From contig CALHQJ010000111.1 of NCBI GenBank assembly GCA_938036545.1, forward strand, positions 1-31,036: a DNA stretch of 31,036 bases, written 5' to 3'. The notes beneath the pieces were generated by a model. It searched no databases and had not been told where the DNA came from. It saw only the letters and a list, made by a program, of their open reading frames with translations. Source of the stretch: an uncultured Clostridium sp. (lineage in GTDB: Bacteria > Bacillota > Clostridia > Lachnospirales > Lachnospiraceae). Within the stretch, counting starts at the first letter, position 1, and the number at the start of each line of letters is the position of its first letter. A program made the translations under genes and the position numbers. Below are positions 1-7,099 of this stretch, one piece after another.

Positions 1-330
1 CCGAAGAATCAAACGGGCTGGTTTTTGGACTATTTAAATGATTATTTTGACAGTTTGTTTCCAGTCATGGAAATGTATGCATTATATAACGTTTATGACA
101 GACATCTGGATGAGGCTTTTAAAGAAATGTTTTGTTCCGTTATAGGCTCTCTGCGTCATACAAATTATAATCTTGTTACAAGCAGCAAAGAACTTTTTGT
201 TCATAAAAATACGCTGGCATTCAGGATGAATAAAATAAAAGATATATTTTCTGTGAATCCATTTTCTTCTAATCAGGATCGTATTTTTGTGGATGGATTT
301 TATCGTTATTTGAAGAAAAAAAATATGTGA
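1..330 (+). CDS. CdaR/PucR-family transcriptional regulator, C-terminal part
   Basis: The frame is open from base 1, so only about the last 109 residues are visible and the start lies outside the window. The segment ELFVHKNTLAFRMNKIKDIF matches the C-terminal helix-turn-helix of the PucR/CdaR family (usual form: LFVHRNTLxYRLxxI), which in known members binds DNA upstream of sugar-diacid or glycerate genes. The gene is followed by a strong terminator and then by a glycerate kinase operon on the same strand. In Escherichia coli CdaR controls glycerate/glucarate genes, so control of the downstream operon is a reasonable inference. The ligand-sensing N-terminal domain cannot be seen, so the effector is unknown. 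Confidence 0.8.
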   Translation, partial: PKNQTGWFLDYLNDYFDSLFPVMEMYALYNVYDRHLDEAFKEMFCSVIGSLRHTNYNLVTSSKELFVHKNTLAFRMNKIKDIFSVNPFSSNQDRIFVDGFYRYLKKKNM

Positions 331-337
331 AAGGTAA

Positions 338-381
338 GAAACGTAAATTGTGTCAATGACATAATTCACGTTTCTTTTTTT
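338..381 (+). terminator. Rho-independent terminator after the CdaR-type gene
   Basis: Arms 338-354 and 358-374 pair over 17 positions with one mismatch and one G-T wobble, around a 3-base loop, followed by seven T. It lies 7 bases after the stop codon and separates the regulator from the glycerate kinase operon. Confidence 0.85.
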
Positions 382-472
382 GGCTTTTGTGTATATTCTC
401 TAAAAAAATGATTTGTGTTAGTATTTAATTAAGTGAATTGCAATAAATACAACGCAAAAGGGAGCGATATAT

Positions 473-1633
473 TTGAAAATTTTGTTTGCACCAGATTCAT
501 TTAAAGGCTCTGCCAGTGCGAAACACATTACGAAGCTGTTAGAAGAAGTAACGCAGAGACACTTTCCAGAATGTGAAATGATTTCTGTTCCGGTAGGAGA
601 TGGAGGAGAAGGAACCGTTGAAGCAGTACTTGATGTGCTGGGAGGACATTATGTATCTGTCAATGTGACTGGCCCGCTTGGAAAATCCGTACAAGCGAGA
701 TATGGGGTCTTTGGAGAAAAATCTGCTATTATTGAGATGGCTCAAGCTTCGGGGCTTCCATTAATTCCAGCAGAGAAACTGGATCCAATGCAGGCAACCT
801 CTTATGGGACAGGCGAACTATTGATGCACGCAATACAAAGCGGATGCCACAATATTTATCTGTTAATTGGTGGGAGTGCAACGAACGATGGAGGGATAGG
901 GGCAGCATCAGCCCTGGGAATTCGCTTTCTGGATAACAGGGAAAAGGAGGTGCCGGCCAATGGCTCTGGTTTAATACAGGTAAAATCTATAGATGTATCA
1001 GGGCTGTGTTCAAAGCTGAAAGATGTTCATATTACAATAATGTGTGATGTTACCAATCTGTTATTAGGACCAGATGGTGCCACATATGTGTATGGAAAAC
1101 AGAAAGGAGCAACAGAACAGACACAGGAAAAACTGGAAGAGGGAATGAAAAATTATATAGAAATAGTAGAAGACACCTGTAAAAAAGAGTTAAGAAATAT
1201 TCAGGGAATTGGAGCCGCAGGTGGGATTGCAGTACCATTCTTAGCATTTGCAAATGTTTCAATCAGATCTGGAATTGAAACTGTGCTGGAACTTCTTGGA
1301 TTTGAGAAAATGCTTCAAGGTGTCGATTTAGTTGTGACTGGTGAAGGAAGACTTGACGGACAGAGTTCCTGTGGAAAGGTTTTATCAGGAATTGGGGAAA
1401 GCTGCCAAAAACGGGGAATACCGGTTGTGGCAATTGCAGGAGGCATAGGAGACGGTGCAGAAAAGATTTATGGGAAAGGGGTGAGTTCTGCTATTGCCTG
1501 TGTGAACAATGTTATGTCGCTAAAGGAGGCATTAGAACATACAGACAAACTGTTTTGTCAGGCCGCAGATCAAATGTATCGTTTCATTAAAGTGGGAATG
1601 ACAATAGAAAAGAAACAGGAAGAAAAAAGATAA
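473..1633 (+). CDS. garK: Glycerate kinase (GarK/GlxK family)
   Basis: A 386-residue protein of the usual family length. It opens with MKILFAPDSFKGSASA and carries VGDGGEGT (about residues 42-49), IGGSATNDGGIG (about 133-144) and VVTGEGRLDGQS near the C-terminus, all hallmarks of the ATP-dependent glycerate kinase family. The enzyme phosphorylates D-glycerate to 2- or 3-phosphoglycerate in the cytoplasm; which product cannot be told here. The start is TTG at 473, preceded by AAGGGAG at 457-463; no better start is nearby. It is the first gene of an apparent operon with a hydrolase and a GntP-type permease. Codon choice and base composition are more A+T-rich than in the genes after 4100. Confidence 0.93.
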   Translation: MKILFAPDSFKGSASAKHITKLLEEVTQRHFPECEMISVPVGDGGEGTVEAVLDVLGGHYVSVNVTGPLGKSVQARYGVFGEKSAIIEMAQASGLPLIPAEKLDPMQATSYGTGELLMHAIQSGCHNIYLLIGGSATNDGGIGAASALGIRFLDNREKEVPANGSGLIQVKSIDVSGLCSKLKDVHITIMCDVTNLLLGPDGATYVYGKQKGATEQTQEKLEEGMKNYIEIVEDTCKKELRNIQGIGAAGGIAVPFLAFANVSIRSGIETVLELLGFEKMLQGVDLVVTGEGRLDGQSSCGKVLSGIGESCQKRGIPVVAIAGGIGDGAEKIYGKGVSSAIACVNNVMSLKEALEHTDKLFCQAADQMYRFIKVGMTIEKKQEEKR

Positions 1634-1655
1634 CATAGCAGAAAGGAGAAGGAAA

Positions 1656-2567
1656 ATGAAGTTTATAGAGCAAAAACGAATTCATATTCCAGCAAAAACA
1701 GAGTTTATTCAAAGAAAATTTTTAGATATCCCATATGCGCAGGGAGGAGAAAGGCGTACTCTGGATATTTATCTGCCAAACGAGGGAGAAGGACCATATC
1801 CGGTTATTATTGATATTTTTGGTGGTGGATGGTATTTTGGCAATAAAAGTTCTCATAAGTTAGAACCAGCATTGCAGCTTTTGCGCCGTGGTTTTGCTGT
1901 AGTAAGTATTAATTATTCTTTAAGCCATACTGAAAAGTTTGCAGTTTCGATTCAGGAAGTGAAAGCATCTATTCGTTATATTAGAAAATATGCATCACAA
2001 TATGAATTGAATCCGAATAAAATTGCTTTACTGGGAGAATCCGCAGGAGCGCATTTTGCTTCTGTTGCTGCAACTAGTGCAGCAAATAATACCCTTTTGG
2101 ATTTAACATGGCCAAATCATGATGTTTCAGATGAAGTTCAGGCAGTAATAGCGGTGTATTGTCCAGCAGATTTGGCAGCATTTAAAGCATACTGGGAGAT
2201 CGAAAAACAAACCATGGGGTTAACTCCGTTAATTGAAGAGTATGGTCAGCCTGATTCAATGGAAGCGGTATTTATTGGAGGAACAGCAAATGAAAAACAG
2301 GAATTATTTTATCAGGCTAATCCAGAGAATCATATCAATGATAAGTGTCCACCCTTTTTATTTTTGCACGGAACACAAGATCAGGTAGTTCCGATTTTAG
2401 GGGCAATGCATTTTGCGGCAAAAATTGTGCAAGCAACGGATGAAGCTCATGTCCGTTTTCAGCTTGTGGAAGGAGCACACCATGATATACATGATTTTGA
2501 AGAAGAGTGGATTTACGATCTGGAAGCTGAGTTTTTGAGAGAGAAGTTAAATATTGGGGGGGAATAA
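1656..2567 (+). CDS. Alpha/beta-hydrolase, esterase-like (BD-FAE/acetylesterase type)
   Basis: A 303-residue alpha/beta-hydrolase without a signal peptide, so cytoplasmic. The nucleophile elbow is GESAG (Ser129), with a likely acid in HGTQDQVVP (Asp242) and a catalytic His in EGAHHD (His275 or 276). The oxyanion-hole stretch reads DIFGGGW (about 53-59), where HGGGW is usual in this class, so His is replaced by Phe. The order of motifs resembles the bifunctional feruloyl/acetyl-xylan esterase-like group. It starts 22 bases after the glycerate kinase stop with a good AAGGAG and ends 3 bases before the permease start. A role in releasing glycerate from an imported ester is inferred only from this position; the substrate is not known. 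Confidence 0.8.
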   Translation: MKFIEQKRIHIPAKTEFIQRKFLDIPYAQGGERRTLDIYLPNEGEGPYPVIIDIFGGGWYFGNKSSHKLEPALQLLRRGFAVVSINYSLSHTEKFAVSIQEVKASIRYIRKYASQYELNPNKIALLGESAGAHFASVAATSAANNTLLDLTWPNHDVSDEVQAVIAVYCPADLAAFKAYWEIEKQTMGLTPLIEEYGQPDSMEAVFIGGTANEKQELFYQANPENHINDKCPPFLFLHGTQDQVVPILGAMHFAAKIVQATDEAHVRFQLVEGAHHDIHDFEEEWIYDLEAEFLREKLNIGGE

Positions 2568-2570
2568 AGG

Positions 2571-3938
2571 ATGAGTACACCATTGATTATTGCCATATTT
2601 TTTATAAGTATTTTTATATTGATGTTTGGTATCATGAAGTTAAAAATGAACTCTGGAGTAATGATGCTCATTTCTGCAATTTTAACTGGAATTATGTTGC
2701 AAATGTCTGCAGCAGATATGATATCTACAGTGGCGAGTGGCTTTGGAAATATGATGGCGTCTCTGGGTATTGTAGTAGGATTGGGTTCTATATTAGGAGG
2801 AATTTTAGAGCAGTCAGGCGCTACAAATCAATTGGCTTTAAGTATGCTTAGAACATTTGGCAGCAAACGAGCTAATACTGCATTGAATGCAACTGGATTT
2901 CTGGTATCTATTCCTGTTTTCATGGGACCTGCTTATATTATTTTAAATCCTATTTGTACAACACTGGCTAAATTTACCAAAAAAAATGTAATGGGTTATA
3001 CGACTGCTTTGGTAGTAGGCCTTATGGTAACGCATTGTCTGGTGATCCCAACACCAGGACCATTAGCTGTAGCTGGTTCCTTAAGTGCAGAAGTAGGCTT
3101 GTTTATTTTATACTCTTTGATTGTAGCAGTTCCGGCTAGTCTTTGTGGCGGACTGTTATATGGAAATTATTTGACAAAAAAGTATAGTTCTCTGGAAAGT
3201 ACAACAGATATTTCAGATGAGGCGGCAATTAAAGAGATTGAGAAAAATAGTAAAGGGAACCACCCTTCTTCTCAAATGGCAGTATTTCTGATTCTGTTTC
3301 CAATTATCCTTATTTTGTTTGCAACCTTATTGCCATACATTACTGAAAATGCAATGATTTTAAACATTTGTACATTTCTTTCTGCAAGCAATGGAATGGG
3401 GGCTTTGCTGGTTTCTGTGTTGACTGCCTGGGTAATTCTTCGTAAATATATCGATAAGACTCCAGCAAAGATATTTTCTTCCAGCTTAAATGATGTTGGT
3501 GATATTTTCTTTATATTAGCAGCATCTGGTTCCTATGGAGCAGTCATTACTGCATCTGGTATTGGGACAGTACTTGGAGATCTGATTTCCAGTGCAAATA
3601 TTCCGTTATTTGTGATGGCTTTTATTTTATCAGTATTATTGAAAGCGGCACTGGGGTCATCAGCAACAGCATTGGTTACAACGGGTACATTAATGGCTCC
3701 AATGCTTGCTTCTACCGGAGCAAATCCTATTATTGTAGGTCTTGCTGTATGCTTGGGAGGTTTAGGAATTTGTCTTCCTACAGATGGGGCATTCTGGCAA
3801 GTGAAAGAATATAATAACCTGTCTATGAAAGAAACTTTTTTGGCACATACAGGAGGAAACTTGATTGCTTGTTTGGCAGGTTTTGCAATGCTCTGTATTT
3901 TAGTTGCATGTTCTGGCTTTTTGCCTGGATTATCATAA
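2571..3938 (+). CDS. GntP-family permease, probable glycerate/gluconate-type acid transporter
   Basis: A 455-residue, strongly hydrophobic protein with about 12 membrane segments. LVSIPVFMGPAYIILNPI near residue 110 matches the FxxIPVFFDxGFxIL region of GntP transporters, and GSSATALVTTGTLMAP plus LPTDGAFWQVKEY near the C-terminus are also typical. Family members import gluconate, glycerate-like acids or D-serine with protons. The location immediately after glycerate kinase makes glycerate or an ester/conjugate of it the likely cargo, but this is inference. A strong terminator follows, closing a three-gene operon. Confidence 0.88.
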   Translation: MSTPLIIAIFFISIFILMFGIMKLKMNSGVMMLISAILTGIMLQMSAADMISTVASGFGNMMASLGIVVGLGSILGGILEQSGATNQLALSMLRTFGSKRANTALNATGFLVSIPVFMGPAYIILNPICTTLAKFTKKNVMGYTTALVVGLMVTHCLVIPTPGPLAVAGSLSAEVGLFILYSLIVAVPASLCGGLLYGNYLTKKYSSLESTTDISDEAAIKEIEKNSKGNHPSSQMAVFLILFPIILILFATLLPYITENAMILNICTFLSASNGMGALLVSVLTAWVILRKYIDKTPAKIFSSSLNDVGDIFFILAASGSYGAVITASGIGTVLGDLISSANIPLFVMAFILSVLLKAALGSSATALVTTGTLMAPMLASTGANPIIVGLAVCLGGLGICLPTDGAFWQVKEYNNLSMKETFLAHTGGNLIACLAGFAMLCILVACSGFLPGLS

Positions 3939-3963
3939 CCTATTAATTTGATTCGTATCATTT

Positions 3964-4014
3964 AAATAAATCCCTATAGAATATACATGGTGTTTCTATA
4001 GGGATTTATTTTTT
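3964..4014 (+). terminator. Rho-independent terminator of the glycerate operon
   Basis: Perfect 18-base arms at 3964-3981 and 3994-4011 around a 12-base loop, running into a T tract to 4014. The arms are symmetrical with A-runs upstream, so it could work in both directions. Confidence 0.9.
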
Positions 4015-4033
4015 GAAAATTCAGTAAAACATC

Positions 4034-4062
4034 TTGAAACCGCGGCTCTATGGTGGTAAAAT
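4034..4062 (+). promoter_or_regulatory. Sigma-A-type promoter for lrgAB
   Basis: TTGAAA at 4034-4039, a 17-base spacer and TAAAAT at 4057-4062 with an extended TGG just upstream. It lies just after the terminator and about 60 bases before the lrgA start. Confidence 0.75.
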
Positions 4063-4120
4063 GCAGAAGATTTTATTTGATACAGGGATATTTGACATAA
4101 GAGAAAAGAGGAAAAAATCA

Positions 4121-4489
4121 ATGAAATTAGTAAAAGAAGCGGCAATTATTTTTGGCGTTACCATGGCGGGAGAGCTATTATATACCCTGCTTCCTCTGCC
4201 GGTTCCGGCGGGGGTCTACGGACTGTTTCTGCTTTTATTCCTGTTGCTTTGCGGCGTAGTAAAGCTGGAACAGGTGGAGACAGTGGGGATGTTTCTTTTA
4301 GACATTATGGCCATGATGTTTATACCAGCCACGGTTGGAATTATTGAGTCGAAGGACATTCTGGTGGAGGTAGCGCTGCCATATACAGTAATTATTGCTC
4401 TGACAACAATATTTGTTATGGCAGTAACCGGAAAGACCGCACAGTATTTAATTGGAAAAATAGCAAAAAAGGAGAAAACAAATGAATGA
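4121..4489 (+). CDS. lrgA: CidA/LrgA-family holin-like membrane protein
   Basis: A 122-residue protein with four predicted membrane segments. PVPAGVYGLFLLLF followed by a short polar turn and FIPATVGIIE are typical of the CidA/LrgA family, usually implicated in murein hydrolase export, cell death control or pyruvate uptake. The start is ATG at 4121 with AGAGGA at 4108-4113. A longer frame reaches back to TTG at 4034, but that codon is the -35 box of the promoter and its added residues are not family-like. It overlaps lrgB by 8 bases, suggesting translational coupling. Confidence 0.88.
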   Translation: MKLVKEAAIIFGVTMAGELLYTLLPLPVPAGVYGLFLLLFLLLCGVVKLEQVETVGMFLLDIMAMMFIPATVGIIESKDILVEVALPYTVIIALTTIFVMAVTGKTAQYLIGKIAKKEKTNE

Positions 4490-5174
4490 GCTGTTAGGAA
4501 CTTCGTTATATTTTGGAATGGCGGTCAGCGTAGGAAGTTACCTGGCTGCTGTATGGCTTAGAAAAAAGACGGGATGGGCAGTTTTAAATCCGTTGTTGGT
4601 ATCTTCTTTGCTGGTACTGGCATTCCTGGCTCTGTTTCATATTGATTACCAGGTTTATGATAATGGAGCAAAGTATTTAAGCTATCTGCTGACTCCGGCG
4701 ACAGTCTGTCTGGCAGTTCCGTTGTATAAGCAGCTGGAGCTGTTAAAGAAGTATTTCTCAGCAGTAATTGGCGCTATTTGTTCCGGTGTAGCTGCCAGTG
4801 CAGTCAGCGTGTATATTTTGGTAAAAATATTTGGGCTGGGTCATCAGCACTATGTCACCCTGCTTCCCAAATCCATTACAACAGCCATTGGAATGGGAAT
4901 TAGTGAAGAAGCTGGAGGAATTGTAACACTGACGGTGATTTCTATTATTATTACCGGAGTTGTTGGAAGCATAATAGCAGAAGCAGTATTTCATGTTCTG
5001 AAGATTACTCATCCTGTGGCAAAAGGACTGGCCTTAGGAACCAGCGCTCATGCGGTAGGAACGTCAAAGGCTCTGGAACTGGGAGAGGTTGAAGGAGCCA
5101 TGAGCAGCCTTTCCATTGCAGTGGCAGGACTTATGACTGTCATATTAGTTCCTGTTATTTCTGGGCTGATTTAG
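4482..5174 (+). CDS. lrgB: LrgB/CidB-family membrane protein
   Basis: A 230-residue polytopic membrane protein of the usual LrgB length. LNPLLVSSLLV, LLPKSITTAIGMGISEEAGG and GTSAHAVGTSKALELGEVEGAMSSL are family hallmarks. It works with the overlapping lrgA product; in known cases the pair modulates autolysis or transports small organic acids such as pyruvate. AAGGAG at 4469-4474 lies 7 bases before ATG. No LytSR-type two-component genes are in the window, so the usual regulator is not local. Confidence 0.92.
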   Translation: MNELLGTSLYFGMAVSVGSYLAAVWLRKKTGWAVLNPLLVSSLLVLAFLALFHIDYQVYDNGAKYLSYLLTPATVCLAVPLYKQLELLKKYFSAVIGAICSGVAASAVSVYILVKIFGLGHQHYVTLLPKSITTAIGMGISEEAGGIVTLTVISIIITGVVGSIIAEAVFHVLKITHPVAKGLALGTSAHAVGTSKALELGEVEGAMSSLSIAVAGLMTVILVPVISGLI

Positions 5175-5185
5175 AAGAAGGAGCC

Positions 5186-5893
5186 ATGAGAAGAGAAAAA
5201 GAAAAAAGAGAAAGCAGGATGCGGAAAGGAATCGCATGGATTCGGGAAAATCCTCATAGCTGGTTTATGGCATACTGGCTTTTTTATCTGTCAGCATTTT
5301 TCGGACTGGAACTGCGGCAGGGAGACTATTATTTGATTCAGTGTCCCATTGATAATAAGATTCCATTTGCAGAAGAATTTGTTCTGTTTTACCTCTCCTG
5401 GTTTGTACTATTAGCAGGAGCACAGTTTTGGAGCCTGTTTAAATCAAAGAGAGATTTCTTACGACTGGTTTTTGTTATGTTTCTTGGAAATACGATTTGT
5501 CTGGGAATTTACTGGATTGCACCAAATGGAATTACTTTGCGTCCGGATACAGTTCCGGACAATGTGTGGGGGTGGATGGTGGGCCTTCTTTATCAGGCAG
5601 ACACGCCCACTAATGTATGTCCGTCTATTCATGTTTCTAGTTCAGTGGCAATTGCTCTGACAGGGGGGAGTTCGGAACTTTTAAAGGGAAAAAAATGGCT
5701 TAAAGTTTTACTGGTAGTATGGGCAATACTGATTTGTATATCCACGCTGTTTATTAAACAACACTCTGTTGTAGATGTGTTTTGGGGAGCGATTATCAGC
5801 CTGGCTTTGTATGGGATTCTCTGGTTGTTGGAAAACAGAACTCAGGCTCTTGACTTTCCTCTTAAATCAGATATAATGAGATTAATTGAATGA
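5186..5893 (+). CDS. PAP2-type membrane phosphatase
   Basis: About 235 residues with several hydrophobic segments. CPSIHVSSSVAIAL (about 147-160) and STLFIKQHSVVDVFWG (about 183-198) are motifs 2 and 3 of the PAP2 superfamily, supplying the catalytic His residues; the K(x6)RP motif 1 is not obvious. Family members dephosphorylate lipid phosphates such as phosphatidate or undecaprenyl diphosphate at the membrane. It starts 11 bases after lrgB, so it is probably the third gene of that operon. The start is uncertain: AAGGAG is only 2 bases from ATG 5186, and ATG 5219 (codon 12) is an alternative. Its last 15 codons contain the promoter and operator start of the next operon. Confidence 0.82.
   Translation: MRREKEKRESRMRKGIAWIRENPHSWFMAYWLFYLSAFFGLELRQGDYYLIQCPIDNKIPFAEEFVLFYLSWFVLLAGAQFWSLFKSKRDFLRLVFVMFLGNTICLGIYWIAPNGITLRPDTVPDNVWGWMVGLLYQADTPTNVCPSIHVSSSVAIALTGGSSELLKGKKWLKVLLVVWAILICISTLFIKQHSVVDVFWGAIISLALYGILWLLENRTQALDFPLKSDIMRLIE
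5850..5877 (+). promoter_or_regulatory. Promoter for the arsR-HMA operon, inside the PAP2 gene
   Basis: TTGACT at 5850-5855, a 16-base spacer and a consensus TATAAT at 5872-5877. It lies within the 3' end of the upstream gene, so the metal operon has its own start. Confidence 0.75.
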
Positions 5894-5907
5894 TTGCTCA
5901 TTTGATT
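5884..5907 (+). promoter_or_regulatory. Probable ArsR/SmtB operator
   Basis: A dyad of AATTGAATGA and TCATTTGATT around TTGC, with 8 of 10 pairs matching. It starts 7 bases after the -10, covering the expected transcription start, and resembles the imperfect palindromes bound by SmtB/CzrA-type sensors. Autoregulation by the gene that follows is inferred. Confidence 0.6.
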
Positions 5908-5936
5908 GCATGATAGGAGAAAGGAGAGACTGGAAG

Positions 5937-6230
5937 ATGAACACCATGCCAAAGGAAGAAGAACTTTATGAACTGGCTGATTTATTTAAAATATTCAGTG
6001 ATTTTACCAGGATAAAAATCTTGTATGTGCTGTCAGATACAGAATTGTGCGTATGCGAGATTGCCCAGAAGCTGGATATGACCCAGTCGGCAATTTCTCA
6101 TCAATTAAAGATATTAAAACAGTCCAAGCTGGTCAAAAGCCGGAGAGAGGGCAAGGCTATGTTTTATTCTCTGGCAGACAGCCATGTAAAAACCATTCTG
6201 CATCACGGACTGGATCACGTGCAGGAATAA
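5937..6230 (+). CDS. ArsR/SmtB-family metal-sensing repressor
   Basis: A 97-residue winged-helix protein. The recognition region is MTQSAISHQLKILKQSKLV (about 48-66). Two metal sites can be read: an ELCVCE motif (Cys38, Cys40; alpha-3 site of CadC/ArsR type) and an exact D-x-H-x10-H-x2-E pattern at the C-terminus (Asp81, His83, His94, Glu97; alpha-5 zinc site of SmtB/CzrA type). Known relatives leave the DNA when zinc, cadmium or lead binds. The start is ATG 5937 with AAGGAG at 5921-5926; a frame reaching back to 5886 overlaps the operator and lacks a ribosome site. It is followed by an HMA protein, so a zinc/cadmium role is likely. Confidence 0.9.
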   Translation: MNTMPKEEELYELADLFKIFSDFTRIKILYVLSDTELCVCEIAQKLDMTQSAISHQLKILKQSKLVKSRREGKAMFYSLADSHVKTILHHGLDHVQE

Positions 6231-6268
6231 GATGCATGTTTGGTAATAAAAGGAAGGAGAAGCTGACA

Positions 6269-6487
6269 ATGAGAAAAAAATTTAAGATGGAAGACTTAGA
6301 CTGCGCCAACTGCGCAGCAAAAATGGAGGACGGGATTAAAAAAATCGACGGCGTTACAAGCGCCAGCGTAAGCTTTATGACTCAGAAGCTGGTGATTGAG
6401 GCAGATGAAGACCGATTTGACGAAATTATGAAAAAGGTAGTAGAGGTTTGTGCAAAAGTAGATTCTGACTGCAAAATTCTGCTGTAA
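6269..6487 (+). CDS. Small heavy-metal-associated (HMA) domain protein, copy 1
   Basis: A 72-residue single HMA domain with DCANC (Cys12, Cys15) as the metal motif and two further cysteines near the C-terminus (Cys61, Cys68). Such free domains deliver or bind soft metals and often accompany P1B ATPases. Here no ATPase follows; the nearest lies at 28514 beside a paralogous HMA protein with the same four cysteine positions. GGAAGGAG at 6252-6259 precedes ATG by 9 bases. It is presumably co-transcribed with the ArsR gene 38 bases upstream and ends at the terminator at 6544. A longer frame from 6047 is the wrong frame of the ArsR gene. Confidence 0.88.
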   Translation: MRKKFKMEDLDCANCAAKMEDGIKKIDGVTSASVSFMTQKLVIEADEDRFDEIMKKVVEVCAKVDSDCKILL

Positions 6488-6543
6488 GCGGGCAAGAAGA
6501 TGCATGGCTAAGCTGTTACAAACTATGTGGAAACAGAATGAAT

Positions 6544-6581
6544 ATGCCGGTAAGAGATTACTCTCTTCCGGCATGTTTTTT
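6544..6581 (+). terminator. Terminator of the arsR-HMA operon
   Basis: Arms 6544-6556 and 6563-6574 form 12 pairs with one bulged T, a 6-base loop, then GTTTTTT. The 3' half lies inside the end of the convergent DtxR-like gene and encodes its last codons. Confidence 0.85.
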
Positions 6582-6923
6582 GATTGCCTCAAAACTTGCT
6601 GAGCTGATGACATGTTCCATCCGGCAGGCGTCCTCCTGGGCGGTTTGTTCGTCAACGCCAAGACTGATAAGCCACTGGGAAAGCAGTGTGTGCCGTTCGT
6701 ATATTTTTTCAGCAATAGCAAGACCCGATGGCGTAAGGGTGATAAAACCATTGCCATCCATTTTAATATATCCGTTTTCCCGAAGATTTTTCATAGCTAC
6801 GCTGACGCTGGGCTTGGAAAAATTCAGCTCATTGACAATATCAATGGAGCGCACATTTGGCTTTTGCTGGCTGAGGGTCAAAATCGTTTCTAAATAATTT
6901 TCCGCTGATTCTTGTATTTTCAA
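6558..6923 (-). CDS. DtxR/IdeR-family metal-dependent regulator, short form
   Basis: A 121-residue protein with an N-terminal winged helix (about 1-62) and the metal-binding dimerisation domain, but no C-terminal SH3-like domain. Metal ligands can be aligned by eye: His78 (ERHTLL), and Cys100, Glu103, His104 in DACRMEHVIS, which is nearly the DtxR stretch DEACRWEHVMS. The Cys is the iron-type ligand of DtxR/IdeR, where MntR has Glu; Asn9 replaces DtxR Met10. It starts with TTG at 6921-6923, supported by AAGGAG (minus strand, 6933-6938) 9 bases upstream. It is divergent from feoA-feoA-feoB, so iron-dependent repression of Fe(II) uptake is the likely role. Confidence 0.9.
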   Translation of the reverse strand: MKIQESAENYLETILTLSQQKPNVRSIDIVNELNFSKPSVSVAMKNLRENGYIKMDGNGFITLTPSGLAIAEKIYERHTLLSQWLISLGVDEQTAQEDACRMEHVISSASFEAIKKHAGRE

Positions 6924-6989
6924 TCTTACCTTCTCCTTAATAAAAATGGGATAACAGGAATGGACAGAGCAGTCCTGCAGCTTAATGCC

Positions 6990-7018
6990 AGTATACTATA
7001 AACTGGAGATTTTTTCAA
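6990..7018 (-). promoter_or_regulatory. Promoter of the DtxR-like gene
   Basis: On the minus strand: TTGAAA (7013-7018), a 17-base spacer and TATACT (6990-6995). A CCAGT-N9-ACTGG dyad (6988-7006) overlaps the -10. Its -35 lies 9 bases from the -35 of the divergent feoA promoter. Confidence 0.7.
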
Positions 7019-7027
7019 ATAAAACTA

Positions 7028-7056
7028 TTGACATATGAGTTAGTTTGTGCTAATCT
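7028..7056 (+). promoter_or_regulatory. Promoter of feoA-feoA-feoB
   Basis: A consensus TTGACA at 7028-7033, a 17-base spacer, and TAATCT at 7051-7056 with an extended TGC upstream. The -10 is weak by itself. Iron box 1 fills the spacer and reaches the -10. Confidence 0.7.
7038..7055 (+). promoter_or_regulatory. Iron box 1 (probable DtxR-type operator)
   Basis: GTTAG (7039-7043), six bases, CTAAT (7050-7054), lying between -35 and -10, where a bound repressor would block polymerase. The same pattern recurs three more times in the window, always upstream of feo genes. Confidence 0.7.
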
Positions 7057-7061
7057 TATGA

Positions 7062-7081
7062 AAGTTAGAAATGGCTAACTT
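7062..7081 (+). promoter_or_regulatory. Iron box 2 (probable DtxR-type operator)
   Basis: A dyad with perfect 7-base arms, AAGTTAG and CTAACTT, around six bases. Its centre lies 25 bases after that of box 1 and it covers the expected transcription start. Confidence 0.75.
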
Positions 7082-7099
7082 GGAGAAAGGAGTGTGTTG

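Noticed and set aside
3533..3961. 142-codon minus-strand frame opposite the GntP permease
   Set aside because: Composition follows the complement of a membrane-protein gene; lies across its conserved C-terminal motifs.
4034..4120. Upstream extension of lrgA from TTG 4034
   Set aside because: The TTG is part of the -35 box; a proper ribosome site serves ATG 4121.
5886..5936. Extension of the ArsR gene from ATG 5886
   Set aside because: Lies within the operator dyad and has no ribosome site; the family N-terminus fits ATG 5937.
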